Positions 14,860 to 23,605 of a stretch of 64,000 nucleotides of DNA are shown in pieces (within the stretch, counting starts at the first letter, position 1; each line of letters starts with the position of its first letter). Where the stretch lies: positions 62,001 to 126,000 of the forward strand of contig JBBQWV010000007.1 in assembly GCA_038210275.1 (NCBI GenBank). Reading direction: 5' to 3'. A program made the position numbers and the translations under genes. Source of the DNA: PALSA-1296 sp038210275. GTDB taxonomy: Bacteria > Bacteroidota > Ignavibacteria > Palsa-1295. Below the pieces are notes generated by a model. That model saw only the letters and a program-made list of their open reading frames with translations, had not been told where the DNA came from and did no database searches.

Positions 14860-15246
14860 TTACTTCGGTGAAGCAATGGGGTCTCGTAGGTACTGGCCAA
14901 CCTGGACGATGTTGCCATCGGGATCGGTGAGATCTACCCATTTCATGAATCCGGGTGCTTCAAATATCTGGCCGGTGAAGCTGACCCCTTTGGCCTTGAA
15001 CTCCTCAACGGTTTTGGCAATATCTTCGGTACGGAAGACCATGTTCATTCCGGCCTCATTGTCGGGTACGTTCTCGCGGCGTGTATTTCCGCCGAAGATG
15101 GAGATGCGAATGGGTCCGCCAAGCAATGCAGCAAATCCCTTATCGCGAAAATCTTCGAGAATCTCGCAGCCGAGGATCTGATGGTAGAAATCAACTGAAG
15201 CGCTGACATCGCTTGCGCCGATAACGATTTGGTAACAGCCTTGCAT
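14860..15246 (-). CDS. VOC (glyoxalase/bleomycin-resistance) family protein
   Basis: A 128-residue protein, with the start placed at 15246 (MQGCYQIVIGASDVSASVDFYHQILG) in keeping with the family's beta-alpha-beta-beta-beta module. Two such modules are visible: residues 1-65, and then MNMVFRTEDIAKTVEEFKAKGVSF ... WVDLTDPDGNIVQVGQY. A metal-ligand-type acidic residue is in the terminal strand region (DPDGNIVQ). The substrate is not predictable. It is flanked on both sides by the composite repeat. Confidence 0.85.
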   Translation of the reverse strand: MQGCYQIVIGASDVSASVDFYHQILGCEILEDFRDKGFAALLGGPIRISIFGGNTRRENVPDNEAGMNMVFRTEDIAKTVEEFKAKGVSFTGQIFEAPGFMKWVDLTDPDGNIVQVGQYLRDPIASPK

Positions 15247-15394
15247 AATAGTTTGAAAATGATACCGAAATAACACAAAGGGGAGTCGGAAGTTTCAGCA
15301 CAAAGCAAAAAAAGCCGTCAATGCAGATGGCTTTGATCAGGGAAAGGATTTGTAAATGGGAAATTTGGGAAATGACTAAGGTTTTGCAAAAAAT

Positions 15395-15735
15395 AAACTG
15401 TGGTGGGCACCTTGACAAACTGGGTTTTATGTCGTATATTACCTCCATTATGATGAGCACCTATCGGGGAAAGGATGAAGGCTGAAGGATGAGGGATGAA
15501 AAAAGGGGGGGAAGAAAAGTGAAAATGTGCACAGCGATATGCTTGAATTATATGAAGTTACAGTCGCTCACCCTGAGCTTTGGGGAAAGGATGAAGGATG
15601 AGGGATGAAATGAGGGCAGAGATTTGGAGTGGTTTTCTGCTAAAGACTAATGACTCTGCCTGTGTGCAGAGCGATGTTGATGAATTATAAGGAGTTACAG
15701 ACCAACTTTCAAAGTTATCCACACTGGGTGGATAC
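15395..15735. repeat. Composite intergenic repeat, copy B
   Basis: It repeats the layout of copy A: promoter block (TTGACA 15412-15417, TATATT 15435-15440, ATGAGCACC 15453-15461), GGATGAA runs, a TGTGCACAGCGATAT unit at 15526, a second TGTGCAGAGCGATGTTGATG unit at 15663, and CAAAGTTATCCACA with a TTATCCACA 9-mer at 15715-15723. The rest of 15247-16139 holds a REP-like half-element (15810-15842) and no supported gene. Confidence 0.75.
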
Positions 15736-15982
15736 TCTTGATCGTCGTAAAATGGGTAGCGCTGAGAGGGGAAGAATAAAGGATTTTATCTTTATTTTAT
15801 AGATTTCTCTCTTCGGCTACGCCTCCGTTCGAAATGACAGGGGATTCCTGCTCGGCACTCAGTGCTTAGTCCTCATTGCTCAACCCTCAGTCCTCATTGC
15901 TCAGTACTATGAGCCACTTCTCCGAACCAACTCCGAAGCCCTATTGTTTAACGGCTCCTGAAAAAAATCGGGGGAAAACCTG

Positions 15983-16050
15983 GAAGTCAAAAGTCAAAAT
16001 ATTAAAGTCAAAAAAGAGTTTTTGACTTTTGACTTTGAAGTTTTGACTTC
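15983..16050. repeat. AAGTCAAAA inverted repeat cluster
   Basis: Several copies of (A)AGTCAAAA in one orientation are followed by TTTTGACTT copies in the other, forming an imperfect 68-bp palindrome. The same motif returns at 18769-18820, so it brackets the rpsA region. Confidence 0.6.
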
Positions 16051-16081
16051 TCATAATTCACTCTTCTGTCGTTCCATTTTT

Positions 16082-16127
16082 CCGGCGGGAATAGCAGAAG
16101 TATTTATTCACCATCGCCGGGTTTTTT
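16082..16127 (+). promoter_or_regulatory. rpsA: Hairpin plus T-run in the rpsA leader
   Basis: A CCGGCG/CGCCGG stem (16082-16087 with 16115-16120) is followed by GTTTTTT and ends 12 bp before the rpsA ATG. It looks like a terminator or attenuator in the leader, although the 27-nt loop is long. Confidence 0.35.
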
Positions 16128-16139
16128 ATTACTTAACTA

Positions 16140-18131
16140 ATGTCAGAAATCACCGAAACGTTATCGCATGCAACAGCGGATGTTGCGATCTCAGAACCAC
16201 CAGCCACTCGCAGCGTAAAGCCTGCTGCAACTCCGAAAGCCGCTACCGGCACCAGAGACCACAACTTAACACTCATTGACCCAAAGACCAAACTTGGCGG
16301 CGGATACTCCGATGCCGAGAAGGATGAGATGATGAAGCTCTATGATACGACCTTCAATGCTCTCAAGCCCGATCAGGTCCTTATGGGAAGAATCGTCGCG
16401 ATCAGCGGATCGGAAGTAGCCGTTGATATCGGCTTCAAATCCGAAGGCATGATCCCTCGCTCGGAATTCGGTAACACACCGAACCTTGCCGTTGGCGACG
16501 AAGTAGAAGTTTTACTCGAAGCTATCGAGGATAAAGAAGGTCGTTTGCAGTTATCCCGCAAACGTGCCGATTTCATACGTGTTTGGGAGCGCATTAATGA
16601 AGCTGCCAAGACCGGTGAAGTGCTCAGCGTTAAAGTTGTACGCCGCATCAAAGGCGGTCTTGTTGTTGATCTTATGGGAATCGAAGCATTTATGCCCGGT
16701 TCACAGATCGATACGAAACCGGTACGTGATTTCGATGTGTATCTCAACCAGACGATGGATGTTCGCGTCGTGAAGATCAATCATCCGAGCGAGAACGTCG
16801 TCGTCAGCCATAAGGTACTTATGGAAGAGAACATGAACGATCAGCGTTCAGTGATCGTCGAGAAACTCGAACGCGGTCAGGTCTTGGAAGGTACTGTTAA
16901 AGCAATTGCAGATTTCGGCGCATTCGTTGATCTCGGCGGCGTTGACGGACTTGTTCATATCACCGATCTCTCATGGGGTCGCGTATCTCATCCTTCTGAA
17001 ATTATCAAGCTCGATCAGGTTGTTACCGTCGTCGTACTTGATTTCGATGAGAATAAAAAACGTATCTCGCTTGGTATGAAGCAGCTTATGCCTCATCCAT
17101 GGGTGGAGATCGAGCAGAGATATTCTGTCGGTCAGCACGTTAAAGGTAAGATCGTTTCGATGACCGATTACGGTGCATTCATCGAGCTTGAAAAAGGCAT
17201 CGAAGGATTGGTACACGTTTCGGAAATTAGCTGGACTCAGCACGTAAAGCATCCGTCGCAGATCTTCTCGATGGGTCAGGAAGTTGAAGCCGCTATTTTG
17301 AATATCGATCAGGATTCGAAAAAGATCTCACTCGGTATCAAACAGCTTGAGCCTGATCCTTGGACATTATTCCTTGAGAAGTATCCTATCGGATCGGTTC
17401 ATAAAGGAGTTGTCCGCAACCTTACGACATTCGGCGCATTCGTCGAACTCGAGCAAGGTGTTGACGGACTCGTTCACATCTCCGATCTATCCTGGACGAA
17501 GAAGGTCCGTCATCCGGGCGAAATCTTCAAGAAGGGTCAAGAACTTGATGTGATGATCTTGGGTATTGATGCAGAGAATCGTCGCATCGCTCTTGGTCAT
17601 AAACAGGTTATCGAGAATCCTTGGGATACTCTTGGTGAAGCATTCTCAGAAGGTACGGATACGACCGGTAAGATCGTCCGCATCATCGAGAAGGGCGTTA
17701 TCGTTGAGCTTCCGGGCGGCATTGATGGATTTGTACCTGCTTCGCAGCTTGCATTCCATCAGGTCAGATCGATCGGCGATGTTTTCAAAATTGATGAGAC
17801 GCTCAATTTGCGCGTCATCGAATTCGATTCTGAAAATAAGAAGATCGTTCTTTCTGCAACCGAATGGCTGAAGGCTCAGGATAAAGCGATCGTTGATGAA
17901 TACAACGAGAAGCATCCTGTACCGAAAGAGTCATTAGAGGATACTCAAAAACGTGCTCCTCGCAAAGGCTCGAAGAAAGCTATAGCTTCAGAAGAAGTTA
18001 CTTCTGAGAACGCTCCGTCTATCGGCAGCTTCGAACTTCCGGAAGAAATGCTCGTTCCCGAAAAGGGCAGCGAGATTCCACCAATGCCGGAGCCTGAACC
18101 GGATATCGCTGATCTCCCGCCTGCGGAGTAA
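16140..18131 (+). CDS. rpsA: 30S ribosomal protein S1
   Basis: A 663-residue protein with six S1 RNA-binding repeats at roughly residues 78-145, 165-232, 245-315, 332-402, 417-488 and 504-573. The DFGAFVDL.GGVDGLVHITDLSW-type signature is strongest in repeats 3-5. It recruits mRNA to the 30S subunit, which matters in a lineage where Shine-Dalgarno sequences are rare. The N-terminal 70 residues are Ala/Thr-rich, and the C-terminus is a low-complexity acidic tail (PEPEPDIADLPPAE). An AT-rich leader with a hairpin and T-run precedes the ATG. A 36-bp perfect terminator palindrome follows. Confidence 0.97.
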   Translation: MSEITETLSHATADVAISEPPATRSVKPAATPKAATGTRDHNLTLIDPKTKLGGGYSDAEKDEMMKLYDTTFNALKPDQVLMGRIVAISGSEVAVDIGFKSEGMIPRSEFGNTPNLAVGDEVEVLLEAIEDKEGRLQLSRKRADFIRVWERINEAAKTGEVLSVKVVRRIKGGLVVDLMGIEAFMPGSQIDTKPVRDFDVYLNQTMDVRVVKINHPSENVVVSHKVLMEENMNDQRSVIVEKLERGQVLEGTVKAIADFGAFVDLGGVDGLVHITDLSWGRVSHPSEIIKLDQVVTVVVLDFDENKKRISLGMKQLMPHPWVEIEQRYSVGQHVKGKIVSMTDYGAFIELEKGIEGLVHVSEISWTQHVKHPSQIFSMGQEVEAAILNIDQDSKKISLGIKQLEPDPWTLFLEKYPIGSVHKGVVRNLTTFGAFVELEQGVDGLVHISDLSWTKKVRHPGEIFKKGQELDVMILGIDAENRRIALGHKQVIENPWDTLGEAFSEGTDTTGKIVRIIEKGVIVELPGGIDGFVPASQLAFHQVRSIGDVFKIDETLNLRVIEFDSENKKIVLSATEWLKAQDKAIVDEYNEKHPVPKESLEDTQKRAPRKGSKKAIASEEVTSENAPSIGSFELPEEMLVPEKGSEIPPMPEPEPDIADLPPAE

Positions 18132-18144
18132 AGCCAAAGTCATG

Positions 18145-18180
18145 ATAATTCAAAACCCGCTTCGGCGGGTTTTGAATTAT
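18145..18180. terminator. rpsA terminator
   Basis: A perfect 16-bp stem (ATAATTCAAAACCCGC and its complement) closed by a TTCG tetraloop. Confidence 0.9.
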
Positions 18181-18212
18181 GGCTAAAGTTATGATTTCTT
18201 CACCTTATTTTT

Positions 18213-18446
18213 ATGCCAAAAGTATTAGAAATCAACGGATTCATATTCTTCTTTTATTCCCAGGAAGGAAATGAACCTCCTCACATTCATGTGAGGAAAG
18301 CCGAGGCATCTGCAAAGTTCTGGTTAGAGCCAATGGAGTTTATTGAGAATGATGGATTTTCTCCGGCTCAAATGAGGTTTATTAAGAAGACTATCGAAGA
18401 AAACAGCGAATTATTATTACAGGCATGGTATGAATTCTTCAGTTGA
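18213..18446 (+). CDS. DUF4160 protein
   Basis: A 77-residue protein with the DUF4160 signature: MPKVLEINGFIFFFYSQEGNEPPHIHVRKAEASAKFWLEP. The conserved EPPHIHV motif is near residues 21-27. It overlaps the following DUF2442 gene by 17 bp. The pair recurs in many bacteria and is suspected, not proven, to be a toxin-antitoxin-like module. Cytosolic. Confidence 0.85.
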   Translation: MPKVLEINGFIFFFYSQEGNEPPHIHVRKAEASAKFWLEPMEFIENDGFSPAQMRFIKKTIEENSELLLQAWYEFFS

Positions 18447-18747
18447 GCAAAAAACAAGAGCGATCGACTTAAAGATCTCGAAAGACCACCTCGAAGTATT
18501 TCTCGATGATGGCAGGATCATCTTTGTCCCATTGGAATGGTACCCTCGATTGGCTGAAGCCTCAAAAAAGTCTTTAAAAAATTTTCAGTGGATCGGAAAG
18601 GGACTTGGTATTCACTGGTCTGATCTTGATGAAGACCTTTCTGTCGAAGGATTTTTGAAAGCGCAACGTGCACCTCGGAATCAATTCAAAGCGCGAAAAG
18701 CAATTCTGAAAAAAGCGCCCAGAAAGCAATTGACATTTAGCCGCTGA
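18430..18747 (+). CDS. DUF2442 protein
   Basis: A 105-residue protein. DHLEVFLDDGRIIFVPLEWYPRLAEAS ... WIGKGLGIHWSDLDEDLSVEGFL is the DUF2442 pattern (the IHW..LDEDLSVEGLL end is diagnostic). A lysine/arginine-rich C-terminal tail of about 25 residues follows. It is translationally coupled to the DUF4160 gene and is the presumed partner of its product. Confidence 0.85.
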   Translation: MNSSVEQKTRAIDLKISKDHLEVFLDDGRIIFVPLEWYPRLAEASKKSLKNFQWIGKGLGIHWSDLDEDLSVEGFLKAQRAPRNQFKARKAILKKAPRKQLTFSR

Positions 18748-18768
18748 TCGGAGTAGTCAGAATAAAAA

Positions 18769-18800
18769 AAGTCAAAACCTGCTCTCGCAAGTTTTGACTT
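18769..18800. terminator. Terminator between convergent genes
   Basis: AAGTCAAAAC and GTTTTGACTT pair across a 12-nt loop, followed by further TTTTGACTT copies. It serves the DUF2442 gene and possibly the convergent T9SS gene. Confidence 0.6.
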
Positions 18801-18821
18801 TTGACTTAAAAGTTTTGACTT

Positions 18822-21113
18822 CTATTCCACAATACATCTCTTCGAGACTTTCGTATCACCGTATCGCAATCGAATAATATAACTCCCTGCCGGATACTGA
18901 TGCATATCAAGATTGAGATGTTTATCGTCCGATTGAATTGTCCTTACGATCAACTCCTGCCCAAGCATGGAGATAACCGATACTCGAAGATCGCCACTGA
19001 ACTCGCCAAGTGATGAGAGATCAAGTGATATTTTTCCGTGAGCAGGATTTGGGTAGATCGAAAAATCAGCCAGCGAGCCAATCGGATGATCTTCTTGCAC
19101 AGAAGCTGGTCCCTGTACCATGAATGGTACAATATCCATAGGGCTAAAACCTGCCAAGCCATTGGCAGTATTCGCACTCCATATCGATACTTTTTTATCA
19201 TCTTTCAATGAATAATTGCCGAAGGATATTTTCGGATCAGGGATACCTTGCTGCGGAAGCCAAGGATACAACCACTGATGATAATCGCTGGCATCATAGA
19301 TTCTGAATCTGTAACATCCCGTTGCAAGCTTGAAAGTATCACGAACTGTTGTCGCATCAGGCATATCGCTTTGCGAATACAGAACATTATCATTAACATC
19401 AACGACATCATAGCTTATGCCGTTTACCGGGCCATCCAAAAAATCTGTCTTAAGGGCAAGATATACATTGTTAGAATAGATCTTTGGCATTGTATATGCT
19501 GCAAAGCCTGAATTATTATTTGGGTAATCATCAACAAATGCGGAATTCGGTTCATCAAGTGTTACATGAAATATATGCGAGCCAACGCCGAGGTCAATTC
19601 CGGGGAGAGCTAATTCCAAAGTATCAAAGAATTTCAAATTGCCATTCCATTGATATGCATGGATCGTCGAAATCGTCACCGTATCAATAAAATAATGAAC
19701 GACAAATGAAGTAAGCTCTTTCTTTCCATTATTTCTGATCTTGATCAGCGGCGACATCTTCGAACAAATAGGGTTTATCCTTTTATATGCTCCTTCATTC
19801 GTCGGAGCTTCAATAGATAAGAGTGCAACATCATTATTAAATTGAGGTCCTTTTGAATAGATCATTTGCGTATGGACGGCATACCCACCGCCTGCATTCG
19901 GATCATCCGCGAACTTATAATCAACAGTTAGTGAATCGCCCGGCTTTCCTATTCCTGTCAGATCGAAATCCCACGGATCAACTTTATCGCCGGGACACCA
20001 ACCTGCACGGGATAACGTGTATGTACCTGTTTGCGGATAGACAGGGTTTGCTCCACAATCGGGGCGCCATAAATGCTGGTCATATTTCTTTGCACCGTTT
20101 ACCCAAATACTATTGGTCTCTTCTGTAAACTCAGCCGCGGCTTGCGGTCCCACATTTCCATGACCTGTCGTGAAAGCACGATAAGTAAGAAGATCAGCAT
20201 TCGGATCGATCCAGATATGCTTTGGTTTGACATGATTCGAAATAGGATCGCTTGCATTACCCCATCCGAAATATCCATCATCAAGAATATCTATACGGTA
20301 TGCTTCACGTGGCGGAGTGCCCTCTATCAGATCAAATGAAAAGGAATAAAGCGAGCCTTGCGAATATCCATCATACGTTGATAAGAATTCACAACTATCA
20401 TGCAGCATGAAAGCATAATCGGTGACGTCCATTGTCCATGTGAAACTCCAATCCTTCGGAAAGCCCTGTCCATAAGGCGTAATGAGCCTGCCGATCTCAT
20501 ACGGCACGACAACTTCGAAATGAAATTGCGCTTTTACTTTTGTGACATGCAGAACAGAATCGGCTTTCACATACAATGAATCTTTTTTCTTGCCGGTATT
20601 ATCATAAATATAATTCCAATAATTTGCCTGCCATACGAGCATGGAATCTGTTGCGGCGAACGGTTTAGCTGGATTTCGATAAAAATAAATTTTCGTCACG
20701 CCGTTGGCAGCGGAGTCTGTAGTTTTCTTTGTCGAATTATAAGAATACGATTTCGTCGTATCGTGGCGGAAGGCGAAAGAATCAACAGTGTTTCCACCGA
20801 TAGTAAAATTAGGAGCATCCTTTAGTACAGAGTCTATTACTCCCGTATGATGCTTTAAGATCACTTTCGTCGTATAATCCCATTGCCCGCAGCTTGGGTT
20901 GGGACAGGTGAGTTTATAACGAAGAAGAATTTTTTCGTAGTGCTTTCCCGGAGCAGGGAATTGTGCCCAATTATCTATTGATCCATAATATGTCCATAAA
21001 TATTTATCAAGGACTGCAACATGAGTAGTATCACCGGTTTTCGCAACAGAATAATTTGCGTAGAATATGCTACTAAAAACTATAAGAGACAAAACAACAA
21101 CAAGCTTCTTCAT
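18822..21113 (-). CDS. PNGase F-like T9SS-sorted protein
   Basis: A 763-residue secreted protein with signal peptide MKKLVVVLSLIVFSSIFYANYSVA. The N-terminal region contains CPNPSCGQWDY (residues 70-80). HLWRPDCGANPVYPQTGTYTLSRAGWCPGDKV (about 348-378) is the hallmark of the C-terminal jelly-roll of peptide-N-glycosidase F-like proteins. A CARDB-like segment (VALLSIEAPTNEGAYKRINPICSKMSPLIKIRNNGKKELTSF) follows, then a T9SS sorting domain (IYPNPAHGKI ... MLGQEL ... YPAGSYIIRL). It is likely exported and surface-attached or released, possibly deglycosylating glycoproteins. Catalytic residues cannot be confirmed by eye, so activity is tentative. Confidence 0.85.
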   Translation of the reverse strand: MKKLVVVLSLIVFSSIFYANYSVAKTGDTTHVAVLDKYLWTYYGSIDNWAQFPAPGKHYEKILLRYKLTCPNPSCGQWDYTTKVILKHHTGVIDSVLKDAPNFTIGGNTVDSFAFRHDTTKSYSYNSTKKTTDSAANGVTKIYFYRNPAKPFAATDSMLVWQANYWNYIYDNTGKKKDSLYVKADSVLHVTKVKAQFHFEVVVPYEIGRLITPYGQGFPKDWSFTWTMDVTDYAFMLHDSCEFLSTYDGYSQGSLYSFSFDLIEGTPPREAYRIDILDDGYFGWGNASDPISNHVKPKHIWIDPNADLLTYRAFTTGHGNVGPQAAAEFTEETNSIWVNGAKKYDQHLWRPDCGANPVYPQTGTYTLSRAGWCPGDKVDPWDFDLTGIGKPGDSLTVDYKFADDPNAGGGYAVHTQMIYSKGPQFNNDVALLSIEAPTNEGAYKRINPICSKMSPLIKIRNNGKKELTSFVVHYFIDTVTISTIHAYQWNGNLKFFDTLELALPGIDLGVGSHIFHVTLDEPNSAFVDDYPNNNSGFAAYTMPKIYSNNVYLALKTDFLDGPVNGISYDVVDVNDNVLYSQSDMPDATTVRDTFKLATGCYRFRIYDASDYHQWLYPWLPQQGIPDPKISFGNYSLKDDKKVSIWSANTANGLAGFSPMDIVPFMVQGPASVQEDHPIGSLADFSIYPNPAHGKISLDLSSLGEFSGDLRVSVISMLGQELIVRTIQSDDKHLNLDMHQYPAGSYIIRLRYGDTKVSKRCIVE

Positions 21114-21235
21114 AGAGAGAGTAGAGATTATTAATGAGCATTTAATAATGCCGGAGAGTACAGAAACGTTCTTCCGAATTTAAAACGACGGAGACGCGAT
21201 ACTATCGCGTCTCGACGAGTCTATATTAAGTTATT

Positions 21236-22897
21236 TTACTTCTCAATAATAAGCCTATGAATGCTTTGCTCACCGTGATCGGTTTTGAGAAGAATTAAAT
21301 AGATGCCTGGGGGTATATTTCCAAGTGCAATACTCTCTTTATTCTCACCTGTAATCGCAGAATGAGATGAAATGTTTTCTGAGATCGTTCTCCCGGATAG
21401 ATCCAAGATACTAATGCTAATATTCGTGGTTTGAGCAATTGTGTATGTGACAAACAAATACATATTCGCAGGATTTGGATATAATATTACATTCTGTAAT
21501 CCAACTCCATTACTAACAGGGCAGCTTTCTGCCGTTAATGTTTGTTGAAGCTGCGGAAGCGCTTTGAATAACTCGTTGCTTTGTTGGTACCAGAAGATCA
21601 ATCCGTTGTCATATTTCCCATCGGTTTTCATTCCAGTATTTTCGCGGACTTTTATTGGGATGAGGGTAGTGATATTTTCGAGTTCCTTCTCCTCTTCCTG
21701 ATGCGCAAGTATATAACCTTCGTAACTGATCTTGCGGCCAAGCTGCTCGACGATGAGTTTCATAGTATCTGGAATATTTGTTTCTGCAAGTGACCAAACA
21801 TACGATTGCTGTGCGACAAGCAACTCTTTCCTGTTTGAATACTTCTTCTCAATTTTATTAAGAGAATCTTGTATGGTATGCTCGATTCTTGTAAGCTTCG
21901 AATATTCGGTTGGGAATTGGAATCTGGTTCTCAACCCCGGCTCTCCGCCGAATTGCATTTTATATACTGAATCTTTGGCGCGAAGATTGTTGATAATAGG
22001 TTGAATGGGTGTCCATTGGGTTTCGACGTCTTTCTTCCTAGTCATCTCAGTATCACATGACATAATACCTAGGCGTATATGGTAGTGAGAAGTTATGAGC
22101 CAAGGAACATGAGAAGAATCAACTTTGCCCCCGTTAATATTAAGGCTTTGAATTGGAATATAATTGCTGTTCAGCAATTTATTTACTTCATCATTATCAT
22201 CCCCAAAGTTGGTCATAGTACTTTCCCCGTTCTCATCGTTCGTATATTTATACATGAACAGCAAATTTCCTTTGGAGTCTGTTGCGTAGGATGGATGAAA
22301 AGGTATCTTGTTAAAGTGACTAACGCGCTCATCTTTATCACTGTTTGGATATGCCTTTGTCTTTTCGGACATCGGAAATCCCACTTTTGTTGAAGCATGG
22401 TAAAAAATAACCTCACCATTTTCACCCTGAATGAAACCGATACGATTCATTTCTTCAGTCGTGATCTGAATCGGAGTAACACAGGAAAGATCAACAGGAT
22501 TAAATCCCAGATATTTCAGTGAATCTTTTGTTTTCGAGATTTGAGTCCCTGTCCTATTTTCGCTGCTATGCGCCGGTGTACTTATCGGTTCATTTTGTAC
22601 TTGGTGCTGTACGGTTAATGCTATTTTCTGACTGGTCAACTTATTCTCTTCGCGAGTCGAAAATAAGAGTAACATCGCTGTAAAGAAAACTCCAATGAGT
22701 GTCATGATAATTATTCCCTTTTTATAGAAGCCGCGCCTACGGTCTTCGTTGATGATGGTTGTCTGCACGGGACTCATCGGAAGGCTACCGGAAGTTTTCT
22801 GCTCCAGTAGCGAGCGAAGTTCATCGCGTTCGAGCGAAGGCGTATCGTGTGTGACACTTCCTAAAATATCGTCAAGTTGTTTTTTTAGCTGTGTCAT
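21236..22897 (-). CDS. Membrane anti-sigma-like protein with T9SS-type C-terminal domain (1)
   Basis: A 553-residue protein. A cytosolic N-terminal segment of about 60 residues (LKKQLDDILGSVTHDTPSLERDELRSLLEQKT) is followed by one membrane helix (residues 61-80, GIIIMTLIGVFFTAMLLLFS). A large external domain follows and the protein ends in a T9SS-type sorting domain (ILYPNPANMYLFVTY ... DLSGRTI ... IPPGIYLILLKTDHGEQSI). Its ATG overlaps the stop of the upstream ECF sigma gene (ATGA), the usual coupling for sigma/anti-sigma pairs. It is paralogous to 23606-25300 (shared FDDGLIFWYQ/YDNGLIFWYQ, DHGEQSIHRLIIEK/DKGEQSIQRLVIEK). There is no zinc-binding anti-sigma motif, so anti-sigma function is inferred from topology and context only. 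Confidence 0.75.
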   Translation of the reverse strand: MTQLKKQLDDILGSVTHDTPSLERDELRSLLEQKTSGSLPMSPVQTTIINEDRRRGFYKKGIIIMTLIGVFFTAMLLLFSTREENKLTSQKIALTVQHQVQNEPISTPAHSSENRTGTQISKTKDSLKYLGFNPVDLSCVTPIQITTEEMNRIGFIQGENGEVIFYHASTKVGFPMSEKTKAYPNSDKDERVSHFNKIPFHPSYATDSKGNLLFMYKYTNDENGESTMTNFGDDNDEVNKLLNSNYIPIQSLNINGGKVDSSHVPWLITSHYHIRLGIMSCDTEMTRKKDVETQWTPIQPIINNLRAKDSVYKMQFGGEPGLRTRFQFPTEYSKLTRIEHTIQDSLNKIEKKYSNRKELLVAQQSYVWSLAETNIPDTMKLIVEQLGRKISYEGYILAHQEEEKELENITTLIPIKVRENTGMKTDGKYDNGLIFWYQQSNELFKALPQLQQTLTAESCPVSNGVGLQNVILYPNPANMYLFVTYTIAQTTNISISILDLSGRTISENISSHSAITGENKESIALGNIPPGIYLILLKTDHGEQSIHRLIIEK

Positions 22898-23466
22898 AAT
22901 ACTGTCGTCCTCACTATCGTTGTGAATTTCGTTACCGCTTCAGCTTTCTTATTGCTCATCTTTTTATCATCTTCTGCACCGAGCAGCTTTGCAAGCTGCT
23001 CTCTGCCTCGTACGATTCGCATCTTTATGGCAGAAAGACTTCCGCTCTGAATCTCTTTGATCTCATTAAGCGAGAGACCGGAGATCTCGAACATGATGAT
23101 GGCTTCGCGCTGTTTTTCCGGAAGCGCTTCCATGGCTTCCTGAAGAAGATGAATGTCGGTTAAGACATCCGGCGCTATGCCGCTATATTCGATAGAAGAT
23201 GCTTCATCGTACGTTGCATTTCGCTTTGCAAGTTTGCGTTCAGTTCGCGCAAGCCGTGCGGCGATGGTATAGAGATAACTTTTGATAACCGCTTTATTTT
23301 GTAGAGTCTCGAAGCGCTCATAGGTAATGAGTATCGCTTCGCTTGCCAGGTCTTTTGCCGTATCGCTATCATTGCTGAGTGCGCGGCAAAACCGAAGCAA
23401 GCCTGCTTTATGCGGCTCGACAAGGTCTAAGAATTGCTCCTGTTTTTCCCTGATATGGGTTTCCAT
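22894..23466 (-). CDS. ECF-type RNA polymerase sigma factor (1)
   Basis: A 190-residue sigma70-family factor. Region 2 lies at about residues 20-85 (LLRFCRALSNDSDTAKDLASEAILITYERF ... YLYTIAARLARTERK). Region 4 lies at about 107-162 (LQEAMEALPEKQREAIIMFEISGLSLNEIKEIQSGSLSAIKMRIVRGREQLAKLL). It is the first gene of an operon with the membrane-anchored partner at 21236-22897, which probably holds it inactive until a signal arrives. Region 2 is shorter than usual but complete. Target promoters unknown. Confidence 0.9.
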   Translation of the reverse strand: METHIREKQEQFLDLVEPHKAGLLRFCRALSNDSDTAKDLASEAILITYERFETLQNKAVIKSYLYTIAARLARTERKLAKRNATYDEASSIEYSGIAPDVLTDIHLLQEAMEALPEKQREAIIMFEISGLSLNEIKEIQSGSLSAIKMRIVRGREQLAKLLGAEDDKKMSNKKAEAVTKFTTIVRTTVL

Positions 23467-23552
23467 GCAGTTTTTAATAAAATGTAGCCGCGCGGTTACG
23501 TTATATAAGTGCGTATGGGGAAGAAAAAGTCACATCCAAATTAAAAAAAAGA

Positions 23553-23577
23553 AACCCTCTTCGCAATGAAGAGGGTT
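23553..23577 (-). terminator. Terminator separating the two sigma operons
   Basis: A 9-bp stem AACCCTCTT/AAGAGGGTT; on the minus strand it is followed by TTTCTTTTTTTT. It ends transcription of the operon at 23606-25904. Confidence 0.9.
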
Positions 23578-23605
23578 AAGGTGAGAAATGAGTTGTGAAA
23601 AACGA

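Noticed and set aside
1534..15723. TTATCCACA DnaA boxes as a replication origin
   Set aside because: Only one box per repeat copy, no cluster, no AT-rich unwinding element and no dnaA/dnaN nearby; the boxes are simply part of the repeat.
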